This document shows positions 34,624 through 44,016 of a DNA stretch of 64,000 nt, piece after piece (positions within the stretch are counted from its first letter, which is position 1; every line of letters starts with the position of its first letter). The translations under genes and the position numbers were made by a program. Under the pieces are notes generated by a model. That model made no database searches and was not told the origin of the DNA. It saw nothing but the letters and a program-made list of their open reading frames with translations. Source of the DNA: Denitromonas halophila (lineage in GTDB: Bacteria; Pseudomonadota; Gammaproteobacteria; Burkholderiales; Rhodocyclaceae); NCBI RefSeq assembly GCF_007625155.1, contig NZ_VMNK01000007.1, forward strand, positions 1 to 64,000, in the 5' to 3' direction.

Positions 34624-35997
34624 ATGCAACTTGCTCCCGAAATTTTCAAGGCCTACGACATCCGCGGCATCATCGACAAATCGCTGACGCCGGATGTCGC
34701 CCGCGCCATCGGCCACGCCCTCGGCTCCGAAGCCCGCGCCCGCAACCTCAAAAGCATCGCCGTCGGTCGCGACGGCCGCCTGTCCGGTCCGTCGCTGGCC
34801 GGCGCCCTGGCCGAAGGCATCTGCGCCGCCGGCGTGGATGTGATCGACATCGGCTGCGTGCCCACGCCGCTCACCTATTTCGCCGCCTACCACCTCAATG
34901 CCGACGGCTGCGTCAGCGTCACCGGCAGTCACAACCCGCCCGACTACAACGGCTTCAAGATGGTGCTCGGCGGCCAGACTCTGTTCGGCGAGCTGATCCA
35001 GGATCTGCGCAAACGCATCGAAACTGGCAACCTCGCGCACGGCACCGGCACGGTGCGTCAGGCCGAGGTGATCGACGCCTATCTCGACCGCGTGCTCGGC
35101 GACGTGCGCCTCGCCCGCCCGATGAAGATCGTCATCGACTGCGGCAACGGCGTGGCCGGCGCGGTCGCACCACAGCTGTTCGCCCGCCTCGGCTGCGAAG
35201 TGACCGAACTGTTCTGCGAGGTCGATGGCAACTTCCCCAACCATCACCCCGACCCGTCGAAGCCCGAGAACCTGCAGGACGTCATCCGCGCCCTGCGCGA
35301 GACCGACGCCGAACTCGGCCTGGCCTTCGACGGCGACGGCGACCGCCTCGGCGTGGTCACCAAGGACGGGCAGATCATCTACCCCGACCGCCAGCTCATG
35401 CTCTTCGCCGCCGACGTGCTCTCGCGTGTGCCGGGCGGCCAGATCATTTACGACGTCAAATGCACCCGCAACCTGGCCGGCTGGATTCGCCAGCACGGCG
35501 GCGAGCCGCTGATGTGGAACACCGGCCACGCGCTGGTCAAGGCCAAGCTCAAGGAAACCGGCGCCCCGCTGGCCGGCGAGATGAGCGGCCATGTGTTCTT
35601 CAAGGAACGCTGGTACGGCTTCGACGACGGCCTCTACACCGGCGCCCGCCTGCTCGAGATCCTCTCCGCCCGGCCGGACGCCAACGCCGCGCTCACCGAG
35701 CTGCCCGATGCGCTCAGCACCCCCGAGCTGAACCTCAAAATGGCCGAAGGTGAGCCCTTTGAGCTGGTGCGTCGCCTGCGCGAACAGGCCGCATTCGACG
35801 GCGCCAACGAGGTCATCACCATTGACGGCGTGCGCGTCGAGTACGCCGACGGCTTCGGTCTGGCGCGGCCGTCCAACACCACCCCCGTCGTCGTGCTGCG
35901 CTTCGAGGCCGATTCGCAAGCGGCCATCGAGCGTATTCAGGCGGCCTTCCGCAGCGCGATCGATGCCGTCTGGCCGGGGCTGGCGCTGCCGTTCTGA
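34624..35997 (+). CDS. Phosphomannomutase/phosphoglucomutase
   Basis: A 457-residue alpha-D-phosphohexomutase of the AlgC/ManB type. The phosphoserine loop is 'TGSHNPPDYNG' near residue 100, the magnesium loop 'DGDGDR' near 240, the sugar-binding loop 'GEMSGHVFFKERW' near 320 and the phosphate loop 'RPSNTTPVVVLR' near 418. It interconverts mannose or glucose 1- and 6-phosphates for exopolysaccharide and LPS sugars. Monocistronic with its own upstream region; an 18-bp hairpin follows. Confidence 0.94.
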   Translation: MQLAPEIFKAYDIRGIIDKSLTPDVARAIGHALGSEARARNLKSIAVGRDGRLSGPSLAGALAEGICAAGVDVIDIGCVPTPLTYFAAYHLNADGCVSVTGSHNPPDYNGFKMVLGGQTLFGELIQDLRKRIETGNLAHGTGTVRQAEVIDAYLDRVLGDVRLARPMKIVIDCGNGVAGAVAPQLFARLGCEVTELFCEVDGNFPNHHPDPSKPENLQDVIRALRETDAELGLAFDGDGDRLGVVTKDGQIIYPDRQLMLFAADVLSRVPGGQIIYDVKCTRNLAGWIRQHGGEPLMWNTGHALVKAKLKETGAPLAGEMSGHVFFKERWYGFDDGLYTGARLLEILSARPDANAALTELPDALSTPELNLKMAEGEPFELVRRLREQAAFDGANEVITIDGVRVEYADGFGLARPSNTTPVVVLRFEADSQAAIERIQAAFRSAIDAVWPGLALPF

Positions 35998-36031
35998 ACA
36001 GCCCCCCCCAAGCGCAGCTGATCGACACGCC

Positions 36032-36070
36032 ACGGCTTGAGCCGGCGCGCCACGCGCCGGCTCAAGCCGT
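36032..36070. terminator. Long perfect hairpin after the phosphohexomutase gene
   Basis: ACGGCTTGAGCCGGCGCG at 36032-36049 pairs exactly with 36053-36070 around a CCA loop. A run of six T residues occurs about 20 bp downstream. It probably ends the phosphohexomutase transcript and insulates the B12 operon. Confidence 0.7.
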
Positions 36071-36148
36071 CAACATTCTGGCGCCCCTTTTTTCGCCACG
36101 CCCCACTCGCATCTGTCATGAATGTGTGGCATGATCCGCCGCATGTGA

Positions 36149-36345
36149 TCTGGTGTCCCTTGGCGAAAGCCATGGGATTAAACGGGAAGTCGGTGAGTTT
36201 TCAGGCCTTTGGCCAAAACAATCCCGACACTGCCCCCGCAACGGTGAACGAGTCAAACATCGCAACATGCCACTGTGCCACTGCACGGGAAGGCGCGATG
36301 CCGGCGCAACAGCGCTACTCGTGAGTCCGGAGACCGGCCCGACGC
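36149..36345 (+). ncRNA. Cobalamin (AdoCbl) riboswitch
   Basis: The 474-bp gap before cobB carries the standard B12-riboswitch elements in order: 'GGTGTCCCTTGGC' (P2-P3 start, 36152), 'GGGAAGTCGGTGAG' (36184), 'ACTGCCCCCGCAACGGT' (36229), 'GCCACTGCACGGGAAGGCG' (36278) and 'GAGTCCGGAGACCGGCC' (36323). Binding of adenosylcobalamin should lower expression of the operon that follows. About 125 bp of expression platform separates it from the cobB start. Ends are approximate. Confidence 0.93.
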
Positions 36346-36471
36346 AGACGAGCGGCATCGCGGCGGGCGATCCAGCGGGCATCCGGCACTTCACACCGGT
36401 TTCTGCCATCTGAAATCCTCTGCATGTCGTAACGATCCACTTTGCACGCGGGTGAGCGTGCGGAGAGACAC

Positions 36472-37791
36472 ATGACGCCTGCAGATTCGCCGACCGCAGT
36501 CCACCACTGCCCGGCCCTCCTGATCAGCGCTCCGGCCTCTGGCCAGGGCAAAACCACCGCCACCGCCGCGCTGGCCCAATGGCATCGTCGCCAGGGCCGC
36601 CGGGTGCGCGTGTTCAAGACCGGTCCCGACTTCCTCGACCCGACCATCCTGGCCCAGGCCAGCGGCCACCCGGTGTATCAACTCGATCTGTGGATGGGTG
36701 GCGAGGCGCACTGCCGACAGCTGCTGCATGCTGCGGCGGCGGAATCGGACCTGATCCTGGTCGAAGGCGTCATGGGCCTGCACGACGGCATCGCCTCCAG
36801 CGCCGCACTGGCCGAGACGCTGGGCCTGCCTGTGCTCGCTGTCATTGACGGCTCGGCCATGGCGCAGACCTTCGGCGCCATCGCACTCGGCCTGGCAAGC
36901 TATCGCCCCACACTGAATTTTTTCGGCGTACTCGCCAACCGCGTCGGCAGCGCCGGCCACGCCGAGATGCTGCGCGAGAGCCTGCCGGACGACATCGTCT
37001 GGCTCGGTGCCCTGCCGCGCAACGAAGCGGCCGCCCTGCCCTCGCGTCACCTCGGGCTGGTACAGGCCGACGAAGTGCGCGACCTCGCGCAGCGCATCGA
37101 CCGCGCCGCCGACGCGCTGGACGCGGTCAATCCGCCGCTACCGGCCCCGGTCGCTTTCAGCGCACCTGCGCAGCCGGCGATCCCGCGCCAGCTTGAGGGC
37201 GTCACCATCGCCATCGCCCGCGACGCCGCCTTTGCCTTTCTTTACCCCGCCAACCTCGACACCCTGCGCGCGCTCGGCGCCGAGCTGATCTTTTTCTCGC
37301 CACTCGAAGACGCCGGCCTGCCCCGAGCCGACGCCCTCTACCTGCCCGGCGGCTACCCCGAACTTCACCTCCAAGCGCTTGCCACCAATCACAGCTTCAG
37401 CCGCGCGGTGCGCGCACATCATCGGGCGGGCAAACCCATCGTCGCCGAATGCGGCGGCCTGCTGGCCCTGCTCGACACGCTCACCGACCACGACGGCCAT
37501 ACCGCGGAGCTGATCGGTCTGCTCCCCGGCAAGGCGCGCATGGCCAAACGCCTGGTCAACCTCGGCATGCACAGCGTGCTGCTGCCCGAGGGCGAAGTAC
37601 GCGGCCATACCTTTCACCATGCCCAGGCGAACTGCCTGCGCGAGCAAAGCGAGCACAGCATCGCCCAACGTCACAACGGCACCCCCGAGCCGATCTGGCG
37701 CGACGGGCGACTGTTCGCCTCGTTCCTGCACCTGTACTTCCCATCCAATCCGGTCGCCATCGCGGCCTTGTTCAACCCTCAGTCCTCTTAA
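36472..37791 (+). CDS. cobB: Cobyrinate a,c-diamide synthase
   Basis: A 439-residue amidotransferase (CobB/CbiA) that amidates the a and c side chains of (cobalt) cobyrinate with ATP and glutamine. The N-terminal dethiobiotin-synthetase-like domain has the P-loop 'SGQGKTT' near residue 22; the C-terminal glutaminase domain has the nucleophile in 'VAECGGLLAL' near 327 and the His of 'YFPSNP' region. First gene after the riboswitch; CGGAGAG precedes the ATG at 36472. CbiM follows after 15 bp. Confidence 0.95.
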   Translation: MTPADSPTAVHHCPALLISAPASGQGKTTATAALAQWHRRQGRRVRVFKTGPDFLDPTILAQASGHPVYQLDLWMGGEAHCRQLLHAAAAESDLILVEGVMGLHDGIASSAALAETLGLPVLAVIDGSAMAQTFGAIALGLASYRPTLNFFGVLANRVGSAGHAEMLRESLPDDIVWLGALPRNEAAALPSRHLGLVQADEVRDLAQRIDRAADALDAVNPPLPAPVAFSAPAQPAIPRQLEGVTIAIARDAAFAFLYPANLDTLRALGAELIFFSPLEDAGLPRADALYLPGGYPELHLQALATNHSFSRAVRAHHRAGKPIVAECGGLLALLDTLTDHDGHTAELIGLLPGKARMAKRLVNLGMHSVLLPEGEVRGHTFHHAQANCLREQSEHSIAQRHNGTPEPIWRDGRLFASFLHLYFPSNPVAIAALFNPQSS

Positions 37792-37806
37792 ACCCCAGGA
37801 GTCATC

Positions 37807-38436
37807 ATGCATATCGAACCCGGCATGCTCGCGCAAGCCAAGATCCTCTTCGCCTCCGTATCGGCCAGCGGCGTTCTCGCCGCCCATGCCATCGGTCTTT
37901 TCAGGCAGCCCGCACTGATCCTGCGCACCGTGCTCGCCGCGGTGTTCTTCTCCCTGTGCATGCAGAGTTTTCACGTGCCGATCGGTCCGTCCGAGCTGCA
38001 TTTTGTCGGCGCCATGCCGATCTACCTGACCCTCGGCTTCGTGCCCACCGTGCTCGGCTTCGGCCTCGGCCTGCTGGTGCAAGGCCTGCTGTTCGAGCCG
38101 GCCGATCTGCTGCACCTGGGCGTCAATACCCTCTCGCTGGCCGTGCCGCTGATGGTGCTGCACCACACCGTCGGCAAGCGCATCCGGACGCTGAGCGTGG
38201 CCAACATCCTCAAGCTCGACGCCATCTACTACAGCGGCGTCACCGTCATGGTCGGCTTCTGGCTCATGCTGGGCGAAGTGGCCACGCCGCTAGCCGCCTG
38301 GGGCACGTTTGCCGCGTCCTACCTGGCCATCGTCGCCATCGAGCCGCTGCTCACGATGGCCACCGTGCGTCTGCTGCAACGCCACGCCGACCGCCCGGCG
38401 ATACGCCTGTGCTTCGACCTCGCAGGCCGCGCATGA
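37807..38436 (+). CDS. cbiM: CbiM-like cobalt-uptake membrane protein, without CbiNQO partners
   Basis: A 209-residue membrane protein starting MHIEPG, the metal-binding N-terminal motif of the CbiM/NikM substrate-specific component of ECF transporters, followed by about six helices. No cbiN, cbiQ or cbiO follows, and the downstream gene is cobM (ATGA overlap). Solitary CbiM-like proteins occur in other proteobacteria, either working alone or with an ECF module elsewhere. Residue His2 and the nearby Glu fit cobalt or nickel binding. Confidence 0.83.
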   Translation: MHIEPGMLAQAKILFASVSASGVLAAHAIGLFRQPALILRTVLAAVFFSLCMQSFHVPIGPSELHFVGAMPIYLTLGFVPTVLGFGLGLLVQGLLFEPADLLHLGVNTLSLAVPLMVLHHTVGKRIRTLSVANILKLDAIYYSGVTVMVGFWLMLGEVATPLAAWGTFAASYLAIVAIEPLLTMATVRLLQRHADRPAIRLCFDLAGRA

Positions 38437-39227
38437 CGGGAACGGTATGGTTCGTCGGCGCCGGTCCGGGTGACCCGGACCTGATCACCGTCAAGGGCCG
38501 CGGTTTGCTTGAGCAGGCCGGCGCGGTGCTGTTCGCCGGCTCGCTGGTCGACCGCGCCGCCACCCGCTTCACGCCGGCCGGCTGCGAGATCCGCGACTCC
38601 AAGGGCATGACGCTGGAGCAGATCTGCGCCTGGCTGATCGACGCCGCCGCGCGCCACGCCGTGGTGGTGCGCCTGCAGACTGGCGACCCCGGGCTGTACG
38701 GCGCGCTCACCGAGATGACCCGCCCGCTCGACACCGCCGCCGTGCCCTGGGCGGTGGTGCCGGGCGTGTCCTCAGCCATGGCCGCGGCCGCGGCCGCCGG
38801 CGAGACGCTGACCCTGCCGGAAGTGACGCAAACGGTGATCCTCACCCGCGTGGCCGGGCGCACGCCCATGCCCGCCGGCGAAGACCTCGCCGCGCTCGCC
38901 GCGCACCGCAGCACGCTGTGCATCTTCCTGTCGATCACCCTGCTCGACACCGTGCAGGCCGAATTGCGCGCCGCCGGCTGGCCAGAGGACGCACCCATCG
39001 TGGTGGTGCAAAAGGCCAGCTGGCCGGGCGCGGAAACCATCGTGCGCGGCACGCTGGCCGATATCGCCACCCGCTGCGCCGAGGCCGGCATCACCCGCCA
39101 GGCCATGATCATCGCCAGCCCGGCGCTGGGCGCCCGCCACTGGCCGGACATCGCCCGCAGCAAGCTCTACGACCCCCGCTTCAGCCACCGCTTCCGCCGC
39201 GCCAGCGCGGCCGAGGACACCCCATGA
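38433..39227 (+). CDS. cobM: Precorrin-4 C11-methyltransferase
   Basis: A 264-residue SAM-dependent tetrapyrrole methylase (CobM/CbiF). Landmarks are 'VWFVGAGPGDPDLIT' at the N-terminus and 'VRLQTGDPGLYGALTEM' near 92. It methylates C11 of (cobalt) precorrin-4. Starts inside the cbiM stop (ATGA at 38433) and its own stop overlaps the next start, showing translational coupling. In the cobalt pathway the name would be CbiF. Confidence 0.94.
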   Translation: MTGTVWFVGAGPGDPDLITVKGRGLLEQAGAVLFAGSLVDRAATRFTPAGCEIRDSKGMTLEQICAWLIDAAARHAVVVRLQTGDPGLYGALTEMTRPLDTAAVPWAVVPGVSSAMAAAAAAGETLTLPEVTQTVILTRVAGRTPMPAGEDLAALAAHRSTLCIFLSITLLDTVQAELRAAGWPEDAPIVVVQKASWPGAETIVRGTLADIATRCAEAGITRQAMIIASPALGARHWPDIARSKLYDPRFSHRFRRASAAEDTP

Positions 39228-40102
39228 ATGACACCACCGTCCTGCTCGTCGGCCACGGCTCGCGCAACCCGGCCGGCAATGCCGAAATCGAACGCTTCGC
39301 CGCGCAATGGCGCGCCCGCCGGCCCGGATGGCGCATCGAAGTGTGCTTTATCGAGTACGCCGAGGTGCTGCTCGATGCCGGCCTCGACCGTGCCGCGCAC
39401 AATGCCCGCCGCGTCATCACCCTGCCCTTCATCCTCAACGCCGCCGGCCATGTGAAGATGGAGCTGCCGGCCGCCATCGAACGCGCCCGCCAGCGCCACC
39501 GGGGCGTGCACTTCGCCTGCGCGCGCCACCTCGGCATGGGTCGCGAGATCCTCGGCGTGCTGCAAGCCCAGCTCGACCGCCTGATGGCCGAGCTGCACCA
39601 CCCGGACCCGCGCACCACCGGCGTGATTCTGCTCGGCCGCGGCTCGTCCGACGCCGGCGCCAACGGCGAGCTGGCCAAGCTGGCACGCTGGTTGTTTGAG
39701 GACAGCGACCACGATCTGGTCGATCTCGCCTTCACCAGCATCACCTGGCCGCGCCTCGAATCGGTGGTGCAGCGCCAGGTGCGCCTGGGCATGTCGCAGA
39801 TCGCCATCGTGCCGGTGTACCTTTTCAGCGGCGTGTTGATGGACCGCATCAACGCGCAGCTCGCCCGCCTGCGCCAGCAATACCCCGAGATCGCCTTCGC
39901 GCTCGGCGGCGCCTTCGGCTTCGACGCCGGCGTGTTCGAGCTGGTCGACGCCCGCGCCCTCGGCGCCGGGGCATCGGAGGGCGGCCTGCTCGAATGCGAC
40001 GGCTGCAAGTACCGCCTCGCCGCCGAAGCCGAGCATCTGCACGACCACAGCCATACCCACACCGGCCATGGTCACGACCATCACCACCACGCACACGCCT
40101 GA
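39224..40102 (+). CDS. cbiX: Sirohydrochlorin cobaltochelatase, long form with His-rich tail
   Basis: A 292-residue two-domain CbiX that inserts cobalt into sirohydrochlorin. The N-half begins 'VLLVGHGSRNPAGNAEI' with the catalytic His; the C-half begins 'GVILLGRGSSDAG'. A 'CDGC' pair lies near residue 262, and the last 22 residues contain twelve histidines, a cobalt-binding store typical of long CbiX proteins. This places the pathway in the early-cobalt (anaerobic) branch. Coupled to cobM (ATGA) and followed by cobH after four bases. Confidence 0.94.
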   Translation: MNDTTVLLVGHGSRNPAGNAEIERFAAQWRARRPGWRIEVCFIEYAEVLLDAGLDRAAHNARRVITLPFILNAAGHVKMELPAAIERARQRHRGVHFACARHLGMGREILGVLQAQLDRLMAELHHPDPRTTGVILLGRGSSDAGANGELAKLARWLFEDSDHDLVDLAFTSITWPRLESVVQRQVRLGMSQIAIVPVYLFSGVLMDRINAQLARLRQQYPEIAFALGGAFGFDAGVFELVDARALGAGASEGGLLECDGCKYRLAAEAEHLHDHSHTHTGHGHDHHHHAHA

Positions 40103-40106
40103 GCCC

Positions 40107-40781
40107 ATGACCGCCAACACCGTTACCGAACAGCTCACCGCCGCCGGCCGCGCCATCGAGCACGACTCGTTCTCGATCATCGACGCCGAGGTCGGCCCGC
40201 ATGCCTATAGCTCCAACCAATGGCCGGTGGTGCGGCGCATGATCCACGCCAATGCCGATTTCGACTTCAACGGCCTGACCGACTTCCACCCGCAGGCCAC
40301 CGACGCCGCGTTGGCCGCCATCCTCGGCGGCGCCAGCCGCATCGTCGCCGACGTGGAGATGATCTGCGTCGGCCTGTCGGCCAGCCGGCTAGCGCACTTC
40401 GGCCTCGCCACGCACCAGTTCATCTCTGACGACGACGTCATCGCTCAGGCCCGTGCGGAAGACACCACCCGCGCCGTGCAGGCCATGCGCAAGGCGCACC
40501 GGCTCGGCCTGCTCGACGGCGCCATCGTCGGCATCGGCAACGCGCCCACCGCGCTGATCGAAGTGGTGCGACTGATCCGCGACGAAGGCGCCCGGCCGGC
40601 GCTGGTGGTCGGCATGCCGGTCGGCTTCGTCTCGGCGGCCGAATCCAAGAACTTGATGGCCGAGCTCACCGAGGTGCCGTGGATCGTCATCCGCGGCCGC
40701 AAAGGCGGCTCTACGCTGGTGGTAGCGGCGATTCACGCCCTGCTCGGTCTGGCCGAAGCGCGCCAGCGCGAGGCGGCCTGA
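40107..40781 (+). CDS. cobH: Precorrin-8X methylmutase
   Basis: A 224-residue CobH/CbiC that moves a methyl from C11 to C12 to give (cobalt) hydrogenobyrinate. The motif 'RRMIHANADFDF' near residue 40 contains the catalytic His of the family; 'GNAPTALIEVVRLI' and 'GMPVGFVSAAESK' follow. The start ATG 40107 is four bases after the cbiX stop. An ATG upstream in the same frame lies inside cbiX and is rejected. Confidence 0.94.
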   Translation: MTANTVTEQLTAAGRAIEHDSFSIIDAEVGPHAYSSNQWPVVRRMIHANADFDFNGLTDFHPQATDAALAAILGGASRIVADVEMICVGLSASRLAHFGLATHQFISDDDVIAQARAEDTTRAVQAMRKAHRLGLLDGAIVGIGNAPTALIEVVRLIRDEGARPALVVGMPVGFVSAAESKNLMAELTEVPWIVIRGRKGGSTLVVAAIHALLGLAEARQREAA

Positions 40782-40788
40782 TCCCCCA

Positions 40789-41937
40789 ATGAGCGGCCAC
40801 ACGCTCCCCGACAAGGTCCGCAAGGGCGACGCCAGGCGTGATCGCGGCAACCGCACGGGCTTTTCCACCGGTGCCAACTCAGCCGCCGCAGCGGTCGCCG
40901 CCACACTCGGCCTGGTGCGCGGTGCCGTGCCGGGTGAAGTCGAGACCGTGCTGCCCAACACCCGTCATGTAGTCTTCAAGATCACCGACGGGCGCACCGA
41001 CGGACGCACCGCCCACGCCGTCAGCATCAAGGACGCCGGCGACGACCCCGACGCCACCCATGGCGCGCACCTGACCGCCGACGTGCGTCGCATCCCCGGC
41101 GGGGGCGGCGAGATCATCCTCAAGGGTGGCTCCGGCGTGGGCGTGGTGACCATGCCCGGCCTCGGGCTGGAGGTGGGCGGCCCGGCCATCAATCCGGTGC
41201 CCCGGCGCAATATCGTCGAAAACGTGATGGCCGCCGGCGCCCCCATCCTCGCCGCCGGCGACGCGCTGGAAGTCACCCTCTCCGTGCCCGGCGGCGAGGA
41301 GATGGCCAAGAAGACGCTCAACGCGCGGCTCGGCATCCTCGGCGGCATCTCGATTCTCGGCACCACCGGCATCGTGCGCCCCTACTCCACCGCCGCCTTC
41401 CGCGCCAGCGTGATTCAGGCGGTGGACGTGGCCGCCAACCAGGGCCAGACCACCGTGGTGTTCACTACCGGCGGGCGCACCGAGAAATGCGCCATGCGCG
41501 AATTCCCGCACCTGGCCGAGGCCTGTTTCGTGCAGATGGGCGACTTCGTCAAGGCCGCCTTCAGCACCGCGGTCAAGCAGGGCATGCGCCACATCATCGT
41601 CGGGGCCATGGTCGGCAAGCTCACCAAGATCGGCCAGGGCCTGTCGGTGACCCACGCCTGGCGCGAGGAAATCGACCGCGAGCTGATCGCCAGCGCCGCC
41701 CTCGAAGTCGGCGCGCCGGCCGATCTGGTCGAGGAGATCCGCGCCGCCGAAACCGCCCGCTTCGCCGCCGAGCGCCTCGCCGAGCTGGGCCTGGCGGTGG
41801 CCTTCCACCGCGCGCTGGCAGCCCGCGCCATCCGCAGCCTGCGCGAACGCTACCCCGGCCCGCACCGGCTCACCGTGCTGGCCTGCAACTTCGAAGGCAA
41901 ACCCATCGTGACCCTGGAGGAAGACGACATTGTCTGA
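40789..41937 (+). CDS. cbiD: Cobalt-precorrin-5B C1-methyltransferase
   Basis: A 382-residue CbiD, diagnostic of the anaerobic pathway, methylating C1 of cobalt-precorrin-5B. The 'RTGFSTGANSAAAAVAATL' motif near residue 22 and 'GLSVTHAWREEIDREL' are family features. Start seven bases after cobH. The end overlaps the TTG start of cobL by eight bases. Confidence 0.95.
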   Translation: MSGHTLPDKVRKGDARRDRGNRTGFSTGANSAAAAVAATLGLVRGAVPGEVETVLPNTRHVVFKITDGRTDGRTAHAVSIKDAGDDPDATHGAHLTADVRRIPGGGGEIILKGGSGVGVVTMPGLGLEVGGPAINPVPRRNIVENVMAAGAPILAAGDALEVTLSVPGGEEMAKKTLNARLGILGGISILGTTGIVRPYSTAAFRASVIQAVDVAANQGQTTVVFTTGGRTEKCAMREFPHLAEACFVQMGDFVKAAFSTAVKQGMRHIIVGAMVGKLTKIGQGLSVTHAWREEIDRELIASAALEVGAPADLVEEIRAAETARFAAERLAELGLAVAFHRALAARAIRSLRERYPGPHRLTVLACNFEGKPIVTLEEDDIV

Positions 41938-43207
41938 ACACTGCACCTTGGTCGGCATCCTCGACGACGGCTGGGCCGGCCTGTCCGACGCCGCCCGCCA
42001 ACGCCTCGCCACGGCCGGCCTCGTCATCGGCGCCGCGCGCACCCTGGCCCTGCTCGAGCGCCACCTGCCCGGCACCGCCACCGTACGCCCCATGGACGGC
42101 GCACTCGGCAAGGTGCCCGAGTGGATCGCGCAGGCCCACGCCGACGGCCTGAGCACCGTCGTGCTCGCCACCGGCGATCCGCTGTGCCACGGCATGGCGA
42201 GTTTTCTGGTGCGCAAGCTCGGCGCCGCGGCGGTGGCCGTGCTGCCCGCGCCGTCCACCTTGCAGCTGCTCTTCGCCCGGCTAAAAAAACCGTGGCAGGA
42301 CGTCATTATCGGCTCGGTGCACAGCCGGGACGCCGGCGAATGGATCGAAGGCGCCGCGCCCGATCACGGCCTCTACCGCCTGGTGCGGCAAGTCGCCGAG
42401 CACCCACGCGTGGCCGCCTTCACCGGGCCGGAGAACTCGCCCGACCGCATCGCCCGCGCCCTGCTCGCCGCCGGCTTTGACGGCGCGCGTATCAGCGTGG
42501 CCAGCCGCCTGTGCCTGCCCGACGAAGCCGTATTCACCGATCTGCCGCTGCCCGAGGCGGCGGCCATGCGCTTCGACGACCCCAACGTGGTGCTGATCGA
42601 ACGCGACTCGAATGCCGGGCGCGCCGTGTTCGGCTTCGACGACCTCGACTACGTCCAGCGCAGCCCCGAAAAAGGCCTCATCACCAAGCTCGAGGCGCGC
42701 GCCGTGTCGCTGGCCAAACTGGCGCTACGCGGCGACAGCGTGGTGTGGGACATCGGCGCGGGGTCGGGTTCGGTCGGCCTGGAAGCGAGCCGCATCGCCC
42801 GCCACGGCCATGTGTGGGCGATCGAGAAAAACGACGCCGACGCCGCCAACGCGCGCGAGAACGCGCGCCGCTTCAACGCCAGCAACTACACCCTGGTGCA
42901 GGCCAGGGCACCCGAACACATCGACACCTGGCCCGACCCCGACGCCGTGTTCATCGGCGGCTCGGGCGGCGAACTGGCCGCGTTGATCGCGCTGATCCTC
43001 ACCCGCCTCAAGCCCGGCGGCCGACTGGTGATGAATTTCGTGACCATCGAAAACCTCGCCACCGCCACCGCCACGCTGGTCGGCGCCGGTGCGCGCTGGG
43101 ACGTCACCCAGCTATCGGCCGCACGCAGCCAGCCCATTCTCGACATGCACCGGCTGGCCGCCCAGAACCCGGTGTGGATCGTCACCGCCCACAAGGAATC
43201 TGCATGA
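41930..43207 (+). CDS. cobL: Bifunctional precorrin-6Y C5,15-methyltransferase/C12-decarboxylase
   Basis: A 425-residue fusion of CbiE (about 1-205, SAM methylase with 'LATGDPLCHGMASFL') and CbiT (about 210-425, 'VVWDIGAGSGSVGLEASRI' class I SAM site). It methylates C5 and C15 and removes the acetate carboxyl at C12. The start codon is TTG at 41930, overlapping cbiD. Fused CobL is usual in proteobacteria. Confidence 0.94.
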   Translation: MSEHCTLVGILDDGWAGLSDAARQRLATAGLVIGAARTLALLERHLPGTATVRPMDGALGKVPEWIAQAHADGLSTVVLATGDPLCHGMASFLVRKLGAAAVAVLPAPSTLQLLFARLKKPWQDVIIGSVHSRDAGEWIEGAAPDHGLYRLVRQVAEHPRVAAFTGPENSPDRIARALLAAGFDGARISVASRLCLPDEAVFTDLPLPEAAAMRFDDPNVVLIERDSNAGRAVFGFDDLDYVQRSPEKGLITKLEARAVSLAKLALRGDSVVWDIGAGSGSVGLEASRIARHGHVWAIEKNDADAANARENARRFNASNYTLVQARAPEHIDTWPDPDAVFIGGSGGELAALIALILTRLKPGGRLVMNFVTIENLATATATLVGAGARWDVTQLSAARSQPILDMHRLAAQNPVWIVTAHKESA

Positions 43208-43998
43208 ACGCATCGCACTACGGCTGCCTGATCGGCGTCTCCCTCGGCCCCGGCGACCCGGAGCTGATCACCCGCCGCGGCTGGGCCGCGCTGCAATCGG
43301 GCGCGCGCTGGGCCTACCCGGTCAAGCGCGCCGAAGAGCGCTCCTACGCGCTCGACATCGCCGTACGCGGCGGTCTCGCCGTGCCGGATGACGCCGTTGA
43401 ACTGGTGTTCCCGATGACCCGCGACACCGTCGCACTGGCCAAGGCCTGGGCGCGCGCCGCGGCGCGTACCGTCGAGCTGCTGGCCGAAGGGCGCGACGTC
43501 GCCTTCCTGGTCGAGGGCGACGCCTCCACCTACGCCACCTTCCGCCATCTGGCCCGCGCGGTGCGCGAGCTGGCGCCCGAAGTGGCGGTGGACACCATCG
43601 CCGGGGTCAGCTCCTTCGCCGCGGCGGCCGCCTGCGCCGACGTGGCGCTGGCCGAGGAAGACGAAACCGTCGCCATCATCCCCGCCGCCTACGGCGTGGG
43701 CCTCATCGACCACCTGCTCGACGAGTTCGACACCCTGGTGCTGATGAAGGTGAAGCCGCTGGTGGACGAGATTCTCGACCTGCTCGAACGGCGCGGCCTG
43801 CTCGCCACCAGCTGCTTCATCGAAAAGGTCGGCTCGCCCGAAGAGCGGGTGGTGCACGACGTCGCCCGCCTGCGCGGCGAAACAGTGAACTACCTCTCGC
43901 TGATGCTGGTGCAAAACCCCAAACGCGCCCGCGGCGAACTGCGTCGCGGTTGCCGCAAGCGTGCCACCTCCTCCCAACCCATCGCCGAGGCCGGTTGA
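43204..43998 (+). CDS. cobI: Precorrin-2 C20-methyltransferase
   Basis: A 264-residue tetrapyrrole methylase (CobI/CbiL), 'CLIGVSLGPGDPELITRRG' at the N-terminus and 'VAFLVEGDASTYATFRHL' near 98. It adds the C20 methyl to (cobalt) precorrin-2. Coupled to cobL by ATGA at 43204. The short Arg-rich C-terminus is unusual but not disruptive. cbiG follows after 18 bp. Confidence 0.94.
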   Translation: MNASHYGCLIGVSLGPGDPELITRRGWAALQSGARWAYPVKRAEERSYALDIAVRGGLAVPDDAVELVFPMTRDTVALAKAWARAAARTVELLAEGRDVAFLVEGDASTYATFRHLARAVRELAPEVAVDTIAGVSSFAAAAACADVALAEEDETVAIIPAAYGVGLIDHLLDEFDTLVLMKVKPLVDEILDLLERRGLLATSCFIEKVGSPEERVVHDVARLRGETVNYLSLMLVQNPKRARGELRRGCRKRATSSQPIAEAG

Positions 43999-44016
43999 CA
44001 CCGGCACAACAAGAAA

